Below are positions 56,403 through 64,000 of a stretch of 64,000 bases of DNA, one piece after another. Both the position numbers and the translations under genes were made by a program. Every line of letters begins with the position of its first letter. The stretch's first letter is position 1. Origin of the DNA: Laguncularia racemosa (lineage: Eukaryota; Streptophyta; Magnoliopsida; Myrtales; Combretaceae); assembly GCA_037954665.1 (NCBI GenBank), contig JBBMOL010000229.1, forward strand, positions 372,001 to 436,000. The letters run 5' to 3'. The notes under the pieces were generated by a model that saw nothing but the letters and a program-made list of their open reading frames with translations, was not told the DNA's origin and searched no databases.

Positions 56403-58529
56403 GTGGAAGTCCACTGGCATCTCCGTTGGAAACACATCTCCATATTCCTGCAGCAAATCAGAAAACACACTAGGAATAGATGGGTTAATATCGTCAGTGG
56501 CCAAATAGGCCCCTTTGTACAAAAGTACAAAGATAGGTCTACTGGCACTCAAAGCATGCCTAACCTCACTTGCCCTAGCAATCAAACTCACACTCTTACT
56601 TCTTTTCTCTCCAGGCCGATTGTCATCTTGCTTTTCACTCCCCTCTTTCTTTTCACTCTGCTCATTTTTATTACACTTTTTAGTTGCACTCTTATTCTTC
56701 ACTCCCTCAGAATTGCTTTTTCTACTCTCCCTCTCTTTTCTTTCGGCCTCAACTCTCAACCTCTCTAATTTACATTGGTCCTCATACACTTCCTTAGAGG
56801 ACAGTGGTGCCAAAATGGTTCTCCTTCCATCCTTAGTAAATGAGTACCTATTGAGATATCCATCGTGCACGGTTTTCCTATCAAATTGCCAAGGTCTGCC
56901 CAACAAGATATCACCAGCATGCATAGGTACTACATCACAGAGCACCTCATCACTATACTTGCCTATGGAAAAAGAAATGAGAGCTTGCCTGTTTACCTTA
57001 ACCTCACCACAGTCGCTGAGCCACTGAAGTTTGTAAGGTCTTGGGTGTGGTACAGTAGGCAGCCTCAACCTGTTCACCAAGAGTGTACTCACCACATTAG
57101 TACAACTCCCTCCATCGACAATCACACTACATGCCTTCCCCTGCACATGGCATCTAGTATGAAACAAGTTTTCCCTTTGCTCTTCATGGCCATCCTCCTT
57201 CAACTGGGTGTTAAGTGCACGCCTAGCTACATACAAGTCACCTTTCACTGCCTCCTCAACACTCTCAGCATCACTACAATCCTCCAATGGAGGCATATCA
57301 TCGTCTTCACCCTCATTGTCACTTTCCTCATCATCAGTGACAATCTCACCATTCCTTATCACCATGGTCCGCCTATTAGGACATTCCCTACTAATGTGTC
57401 CTACACCCTGACACTTCCAACATTTAATGTCCCTATTTCTACTTTTCTGATCAACAACCTTAGGTTTCTCAGATGAAACCCCAATTGATTTTCCCTTTGA
57501 AGCCTCAACAGTAGGCTTACTACCACTCTTAATATCAGATTTTCCATAACCTCTCCATGCAGAGTTAGAATTAGAAGAAGGTTTGGAAACGTACCGGTTT
57601 GGCCCTCTACCTTGGAGTTGTCTCTCAATCTTGATGGCAAGATGTACCATCTCCTCTAGCTCTACATAATGCTGCAACTCCACCCTGTCGGCGATCTCCT
57701 TGTTCAACCCACCAAAGAAACGTCCCATGGTAGTTTCCTCATCCTCATCTACATCAGCTCTCGTCATGATCATCTCCATCTCCGTGTAGTAGTCCTCCAC
57801 ACTCCTACTACCCTGTCTCAAGAAATGTAATTTCTGCATCAATTCCCTATGAAAGTATCTAGGGACAAATCTTTTTCTCATCACAGCCTTGAGATCATGC
57901 CAGGTCTCAATAGGATACTCCATGTTCCTCCTCCTACTAGTCACCAGCTGATCCCACCAGGATATAGCATAATCCTGAAATTGGGTTACAGCCAATTTCA
58001 CCTTTTTCTCTTCACTACATTGGTGACATTCAAAAATCAACTCAACTCTCTTCTCCCACTGCAAGTATTCCTCTGGGTCAGATTTACCCTGAAAAATTGG
58101 AAGCTTCAGTTTAATACTTCCCAGACCCCTGTCTACTACATCATCAACAAATCGACCCCTACTGGCAGTGTAACTCTCCTGCATTCGACCTCTACCTCTT
58201 CCTGTGCCCATGCCTCTACCTACTCCTCTACCACCTCTTCTTCATCTATTGACTAGCATGGCTGCACTATCCTCATAATCCTCCTCCAGATATTCATTAG
58301 CATCAGTCACTTCAGCAGCTTGATGCATAGGATTTTTACCTCCCCTATTCCCTTCACTAGTACTTGACTCCCTCTTCTTAACAACCTGTAGTCTCAAATT
58401 CATATGCTCTAGAGACTCTCTCATAGCTATAATGGAGTTAGTCATACGCCTAAACTCTGACTGTTGTGCTTCACGCAACAAAGCATCATCTGCACTTTTA
58501 TCAGATTTTTCAACACCACTACCTGTCAT
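56403..58529 (-). pseudogene. Element E gag and protease, one stop
   Basis: The start chosen is MTGSGVEKS at 58529 (an earlier Met at 58550 is possible). The N-terminal region ends at a TGA (58242-58244) within an Arg/Gly-rich stretch, where one C-to-T change would explain it. From 58211 the frame is open for 607 codons: gag core (LGSIKLKLPIFQGKSDPEEY, YAISWWDQL, MRKRFVPRYFHREL, LHFLRQGSRSVEDYY, ADRVELQHYVELEEMV), zinc knuckle CWKCQGVGHISREC at 57381-57422, an acidic linker, protease VIVDGGSCTNVV near 57091-57125 (DGG where others have DTG) and LGRPWQFDRKTVHDG. It runs out of frame at [14 protein letters not shown], one base off the RT frame. Confidence 0.88.
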
Positions 58530-58550
58530 CTTTACCTGCAAAAACAACAA

Positions 58551-59150
58551 ACGTTAATGCTAAACAAAATTTTGAGTTTCCTCACAACTGCTCCCTTTCG
58601 TGTTTTTGCACTCTATTGATGGGGTTATCCACTCGTGTTTCTCACAATCGATATTTAGCACACAGGTATTCCTCACAACTCTCAAGCCCGCTCTTAAATG
58701 TTCTTAAGCGAATCACACTCCCAAGAGCAATTTCCAACGAATTTCAATACAAAGACGCGAATTTGGTGTTTCCCACTATCCCTTAAACAAGATTACACTA
58801 GGATTGAAGGATATGGTGTTCCCAAGGATTAGCAAAAACAAGACAATCAAATAATTTCAGAATTTTTTTTTTTTTTTCTCTTTTGGTTATGAACACTGTT
58901 CACGAACACTATTCACACTCAAATTTTTTTTTTTTTTTTTAAACACCAATTGAAGACTAACTAATCCTAAGCAAGGATCAAAATAGCGAAAATCCCCAAA
59001 TTGATGAACAAACCCTAGAACATGAGAAGTCACAATTTGATCAATCTAATCAATGGAGTACATAAAGATCACAACTTTATATCCTAAATAACGATGGGAA
59101 ACAAGAATCAAACAAAAACAAGAAAAGATATAACCTGATCTAGAGCCAAA
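58551..59150 (-). other. Element E leader
   Basis: Non-coding, about 600 bp, with two poly-T runs on the plus strand (near 58863-58877 and 58924-58940). No tandem PBS duplication is seen here. Confidence 0.6.
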
Positions 59151-59162
59151 GCTCTGATACCA
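59151..59162 (-). promoter_or_regulatory. Element E primer-binding site
   Basis: Exact reverse complement of TGGTATCAGAGC, two bases from the 5' LTR. Confidence 0.9.
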
Positions 59163-59164
59163 AA

Positions 59165-59943
59165 TGATACGAAAACCTTCGCAATCACGCCTTGAGAACC
59201 CTTTTGATTAGTGTGAACCCCCAATGCAGTAATACGAAAACCCACGACACCAATTTGGAAATCAATCCCTAAGAAGATTAGAATTTAGGTTTGACTTAGG
59301 TTAATGATCTAAGAATTAGAACTATGGAAAGCCTTAATTTCGAAACAATCCACAAGAGAAGTCGATCAATCTTCCTTGATTGTTCCTAGGAGCATGTATT
59401 CAAATAAGAACACAAAGAACAAAGCAATAAGCTTTTTGGTATTTTCAATATCTCAAAAACTGAGTTTTACAATGAGGAGGTCCGGAATATAAAGGAGAAA
59501 ACCCTAAAACATTACATGGAAATCGCAAAACAAGTGAAAAGTGCGCATAAAAAGAAGGCCGGCCATTTAGGCCGGCAGCCTACTTTTCAAGGCCGGCGGC
59601 CTTCCTTGAAAATGCACCGAAACATCGGCGTTTTCAAGGCCGGCTCCAAGGCCGGCAGCCTTGAGCCGGTGTATCTTCACCCGATGCTATTTTCATCAAA
59701 TTGAAGTTCTTTTGGCCTTCTTTTGCCCCAAAGCTTTGAATCCCTTGAAGTCCTTCACCTGTGATCTTCACCAAGCCTTGCAAATGAGAATTCAATGTTT
59801 GTTGTAGCTTCTTAGCTCTTGATCTCGTGATTGGTCCTTGAGGCAAGCTAATCGTACTTGAAACCCCTTGAACTTCATCCTTAGCCACTTGATCTTCTTC
59901 TTGACTTGGCTCTTGAGCTTGGATCGGTGACTCTTCCATAACA
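59165..59943 (-). repeat. Element E 5' LTR (779 bp)
   Basis: The same length as 53052-53830 with three transitions by eye (near 59337, 59545 and 59629). It lies 577 bp beyond the SPL8 stop codon, in the same orientation as that gene. Confidence 0.93.
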
Positions 59944-59948
59944 GATTT

Positions 59949-60519
59949 TCTAACTTGTTAAATAGGGATTCTCATGAACTTGTCAAAAAAAAAAAAGATC
60001 GAAATTTTACATTATTCTACTATACTTATTGTCTTTTTCTAAATTACATAAAATGTATTTTAAATGTTATATATTTCTTTTTATATAATACACTGACCAA
60101 ATGTATACTTTGAAACTTTTTAACAAATGCAACTATATATAGAATCTACAAACTATAAAATTCCCATAAGAAAGAAATGTTTAAAAGTAGTGGATTATTT
60201 TGGCTTGAGAAATTATAAACTTATCTGATAAATAAATAAAAAACAAATTATACAGTTCCATAGGAAGGTAAAAAGTTTCCCCATAAACAAATGGAAGTAA
60301 GAAGCAACAGTTCTTACATAATTTGACCTGAAGTCAATTCATGCTTCAATATGCATCGAGTACAGCGAAATGCTCGATGCTATGATCCATACATTTGGGC
60401 CGAATACTACTAATAATCATTATAGTCAAGGTCGTCGTTGTCAAGTATAGAGAAGGGAAAAAGAAAACATTAAATTACACTAAACCTAGAATTTAAAATG
60501 CTGAAACAATTTTAGGAGT
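59949..60519. other. SPL8 3' flank
   Basis: AT-rich, non-coding. It would contain the 3' untranslated region of the minus-strand SPL8 gene; no unambiguous polyadenylation signal was picked out. No miR156 target sequence was seen. Confidence 0.5.
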
Positions 60520-63322
60520 TTAGGATCCACTTGAGAAGAAAAGCGAGCATGAAGATGCTGAAGAAGCGGTAGTCTGGTGGTGTGGTCGTTGTCGAAAGCT
60601 GTCCAAAGACATTCCAGGTGGGGATACTGCTATGGTCACCGAAGAAGCCGATTGAGTTCCTGACTCTGCTGGTGATTCTGCAATTACCAAAACCAATAAT
60701 TCAATCATCAATTTATGATAAGTTTTTTTCTTTTTCTTTTTATTTTTATTTATTTATCATTGTGGATAATTTAATTCCATAACTACTATGAAAATAGGGT
60801 GACAAAAAGAATGGTGAAAAATGGCTTCCATTTTAGTATATATGTTATTAAACCAAAAATGGCTATTTGACTATTATAATTTTAGTTAATAGTTTTCCTG
60901 CAACTTTCCATACAGAAGATACCATATATATTAAGTAAATTTATATTATTAGATACCGATCCTTGACCCTAATATTTAAATAGTGCAAGAGCAAATTACT
61001 GATTGGCCGCTCCCTTTACCATCTATAGTTTTCCTCATGCTAAATATTTAGTATTAAGAAAGCTAAGAAGAGACAAAAATGCAGTAACATTAGAAGTAGT
61101 AAGAGATTCTTGCAAAGAAAATCTCAATTTCTATTTATTTTTTTCCTCTTTTCCTATTACTATATATACTATTAACCATTGTTATATAACTACTAAAAGG
61201 AGAAGTCATTTTGTTAAAAGACCAATAATCATACCAAGTGGGTTAACAAAAAAATCTCAAATGTTAAAACTGGTATAAAGTAGCTTAGTTTTTTTTTTTT
61301 TTTTTCTGGCCATTAAATACAACGTACTTAGTTATTGAATTTAATAAATTTTATTATAATTTGAAGTCGATAAAGTTCATGCTCTTGGTATTGTTTTAAC
61401 CCAATTAACTTAGTCAAAAGTAATAATTAAAATCAAACTCCTGCAATCCCTTGTACATAGTATATTTCTATATATTACATATTCTTTTTTCCCGAAATGC
61501 TTTCCAAAGTTCAACCATTCATGCATGTTTTGGATCAATTTAATAAGTGGAAAGACGCACTATGTCTATGTATGTATGTATGAGAGTAATAGGAATCGTA
61601 TATTTGCAGGAGCACGTACGTACGTGCGTTGCGTATGCCTAAGGCTTATCCAAATGAAAATGAATTGGTGTGCTCATACAAACTTACTCGGTAAGTTATA
61701 GCTTGATGTAATGTTATTATTTCCAGCATTTTCTAGCTGTGGCTGGATCTGGATTTCTTGGTGCAGTTGATGGGATTTCCGGCGACGGCGATTGTGGTCA
61801 GCCAGTCTCTTCCGGCAGCTACGTTTTCCATTATCGAACTCCGACAGAAGATGAAACCTGCCCAAAATTTGTCATTTTCACCAACATTTCGATATAACGC
61901 TATATTCCTACAAAAAAAAAAAAAAAAAAGCATACCCAATAACCTTAATAATATATATTAAATGTGAACTCCAGATAATTGTGATTTTTTTATCAGTGCA
62001 GCTATGAAAAAGTGAAATGATGAATTGGGTTTTAGAAGAGAAATCCCTTATTTACCAAATTAAGTAATTAACAACAGCTGGACAATAAGAAGGCTTGCTG
62101 GAAAAAGCAAAACAACAGTACGGAAAACCCAAAATGTTGGAACATTTTACGGACGCAAATGCCCTCGGGATCACCCCAGGTACTAGTACCCCCCAATCAT
62201 TTTCGTCATGTATCCACCCAAAAGGGCAGTCTCGTCAATTCGTACATACTATCATTCACCTCTACATCCACTCCACGGAGGTGATGGTAAAGATGAGATT
62301 GGTCGTCATGACTTATATGATCACATGGCTGTCATTGCGTCTACCGAGTCGTCAGTCAACAGGAGACGGCCACAGACATATAGTTAGAGAAGAAGGCGAT
62401 TTAATTCAAGTAGTAAATGATGAAAATGCGATATACTTACTGCACCAGTCCTCTAATGAAGCTATTATGCTCTGAGATAACCGATTACATCAAAGGCCGT
62501 ACTCCGTTAAGAAAAATAAATAAATACGGTGTTTATGCATTTACTATTTAAAAAAAAAAATTATACACAACGTTTTATATATATATATATATAAATTCAG
62601 ACGCAGAAATGTAGTTTGAGTGAGAGTAATTTTTTTTACCTGCTACACTGTTGGCAGAATCGTTGCGTCAACCCAGCAGCAATGACAGCAGCTGCTTTGG
62701 AGTGAAACTCACACACCTTATGCCTCCGATGGTAGTGTTTGGCGTGTGTGAGGTCAGCATTGCACCCTTCAGCTTGACACCTTGGCACGTTCATAGAACC
62801 GGAATCAGCCGGTCTGGACCGCCTGTACAGCCGGTTTACGAAATCGTCCTCGGAGGAAGAGAAGTATGTCCTCCCACCTAGATTAAGGCCGAGGCGGGCC
62901 GTGAAGTCCATGGCCCGTCCCAGTTCTTCAGTCTTAGGGATTATTAGGAACCCATGGCTGCTGCTGCCCGCATTGGTAGAAGCAGTGGAAGTGAATGAGT
63001 CAAGGGAGTAGGGATTAGGAGGATGCGGATACGATGTTACACCGTATCCACACCCGCGAGGGTCAAACATAGAATGCACGTTTGGGGAATGTTGTTGGTG
63101 GGATGGAGTAGTGAAGGGGGAGAAAGTAGTAGGGGAGGAGAAGATATGATTATTGGTGGGGTTCACAGTGGGATCGAAGGATTGGTGTTGGTGGTGGTGG
63201 TGAGGGGTGGAGGAGTAGTGGTCGACGAGGTGATGATGGGGGTCGGTGGTGTCAGGAGTTGCATCGTCGGTGGTTGTAAGAATTATTTGAGAGGGGTTGG
63301 CACCCCATTCATACTCCAGCAT
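60520..63322 (-). CDS. SPL8: SBP-box transcription factor, SPL8 orthologue
   Basis: A plant nuclear transcription factor whose SBP domain binds GTAC-core DNA. In Arabidopsis SPL8 acts in anther and early flower development and gibberellin responses. Three exons: 63322-62640 (683 bp), 61857-61688 (170 bp), 60677-60520 (158 bp), total 1011 bp and 336 codons with stop TAA. Introns have GT/AG ends and phases that join in frame. The product starts [13 protein letters not shown], is His/Ser/Pro-rich, then has [20 protein letters not shown] and LYRRSRP, both SPL8 signatures. The SBP domain spans about residues 181-256: [35 protein letters not shown] with the intron after Arg228 as usual, then the nuclear localisation region [17 protein letters not shown]. 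The tail KSPAESG...SLDSFRQR...FFSSG also matches SPL8. It appears intact. Confidence 0.95.
60678..61687 (-). other. SPL8 intron 2
   Basis: A 1010-bp intron, donor GTAAGT at 61687, acceptor AATTGCAG ending at 60678. It holds the perfect palindrome GCACGTACGTACGTGC at 61612-61627, with two GTAC cores, and a short TATG repeat near 61566-61583. No ORF of note. Confidence 0.85.
61858..62639 (-). other. SPL8 intron 1
   Basis: A 782-bp intron splitting the SBP domain codons, donor GTAAAA at 62639, acceptor TTTTGGGCAG ending at 61858. It holds a poly-A run near 61912-61929 and an AT repeat near 62577-62593. A 126-codon plus-strand frame at 62095-62475 has no family resemblance. Confidence 0.85.
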
Positions 63323-64000
63323 TTTGCAAAAGCAGTTGGGTTGGGTAGGAGGCTTGTTTTTTCAGCTTTACAACAGGTCAGGTATCAACTTTTAACTTAG
63401 GAATTAAACTTCGACTCTGCAAGTACATACAATACAAAGAGAGATCAAATGCCGTCTTTGTGTAACTATGATATCAAACTGAATGTAATAATAATAATGC
63501 ACTTTAAAAGGAAAAAAAAGAGAACTTGAGTCCCAGCGAAACAAACCCACCCCCCCAAAAAAAAAAACACTCATGAATACTTACCCCCTTCGTGTAGTGT
63601 ATGTTTTTCATGTACGAGAAAACCAGGCTTAGGAAACAATAAGAGAGAACATAGCTAGAAATCCTAGTTATGAACTTCCCAATGTTGTTGGTGGTGCCTT
63701 TCTTTTCTTTTGCTCCTCCAGTACGATTTATTTAACTCTCTCTCTCTTCTGAAATGGACAGAGGAAGCTACTTGCTTTTAAAAAGAACCTCTCTCTCTCC
63801 TCAAATCAAATACACACGCAGAGTGGCAAGTAGGCTAGGCGGGACACATAAGAAGGAACTGACTTGTGCGGGTGATTGGATTGGACGAAACTACTGGGTG
63901 TCTGTAATGTACAAGAGACGAAATTACCAATATACCCTGGTGACAGTTACATAATTGCTCGGAAGGTACCACTACAATCAAATTCCGTGAAAGAGCAAGA
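63323..64000 (-). promoter_or_regulatory. SPL8 5' flank and presumed leader
   Basis: Upstream region of SPL8, not complete in the window. It holds CT repeats near 63736-63750 and 63788-63800 (GA on the gene strand), common in plant leaders, and a weak TATA-like TTAAATAAA read on the minus strand near 63727-63735. GTAC occurs about five times. A transcription start cannot be set from sequence alone. Confidence 0.4.

Larger units (their letters stand above)
53052..59943 (-). mobile_element. Element E: near-intact CRM-like retrotransposon
   Basis: A 6892-bp insertion bounded by the perfect duplication GATTT (53047-53051 and 59944-59948). Both LTRs are 779 bp and differ at three positions by eye, all transitions. 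The PBS is exact and the purine tract AGGAGAGGGGGAA precedes the 3' LTR. It holds gag, zinc knuckle, protease, RT, RNase H, integrase and a [10 protein letters not shown] tail encoded by the LTR. Only a TGA in gag and a one-base frame change between protease and RT break the frame. The CRM assignment rests on motif resemblance. Confidence 0.93.

Noticed and set aside
62095..62475. 126-codon plus-strand frame opposite SPL8
   Set aside because: It lies within intron 1 of SPL8, shows no recognised domain, and the gene model on the other strand explains the region.
63023..63400. 125-codon Gly/Val-rich plus-strand frame
   Set aside because: It is the antisense shadow of the His/Pro/Ser-rich N-terminus of SPL8 exon 1.
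63735..63755. ACTCTCTCTCTCTTCTGAAA resembles the miR156 target site of SPL genes
   Set aside because: It lies on the plus strand, antisense to SPL8 and upstream of its start, and is part of a CT repeat. SPL8 is known not to be a miR156 target. No such site was seen in the coding exons.

Overview
The window is nuclear DNA of a flowering plant, almost certainly a eudicot. At the right end (minus strand, 60520-63322) lies one host gene: a three-exon SBP-box transcription factor that reads as an orthologue of Arabidopsis SPL8. Nearly everything to its left (about 1-59943) is LTR retrotransposon sequence, mostly Ty3/gypsy, in nested and partly broken copies. No bacterial, viral or organellar genes were seen.

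Layout. 1-4876: remains of a minus-strand gag element whose leader is split by two inverted LTR fragments. 5522-8988: a complete insertion (TSD TTATA) with gag and protease but no RT, RNase H or integrase. 9031-16940: an old Tat-type element with a decayed plus-strand pol and a minus-strand extra ORF, cut by a solo LTR (10155-11178, TSD TCAAT) and another LTR. 16948-19777: the 3' end of a minus element, then an inverted LTR pair. 21167-34203: element A (TSD TATTT), holding element B (23861-30975, TSD AAACT), holding a solo LTR (27908-28908, near-TSD TTGGG/TTAGG). 35777-40143: element C (TSD GATTT), with large internal deletions. 41121-51295: element D, Tat/Ogre-like (TSD CTTAT), with 2.1 kb LTRs. 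53052-59943: element E, CRM-like (TSD GATTT), nearly intact, with 779-bp LTRs that differ at three positions by eye.

How the parts relate. Element 5522-8988 keeps gag and lost pol. A, B and D keep pol and lost gag. C lost the core of both. Only E keeps a full gag-protease-RT-RNase H-integrase set, broken by one stop and one frameshift. Since the deleted copies have LTR pairs and target-site duplications, they were probably moved in trans by relatives. In the CRM-like families the pol frame runs into the 3' LTR, which encodes a conserved GPITRxRAK tail.

The least expected signals are duplicated primer-binding sites captured inside LTR ends, a tRNA-like Pol III promoter block inside both LTRs of D, and arrays of GC-rich palindromes (ACACGGCCGTGT, GGCCGG) in three LTR families. 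All boundaries were found by reading, without alignment software; clade names (CRM, Tat/Ogre) rest on motif recognition.
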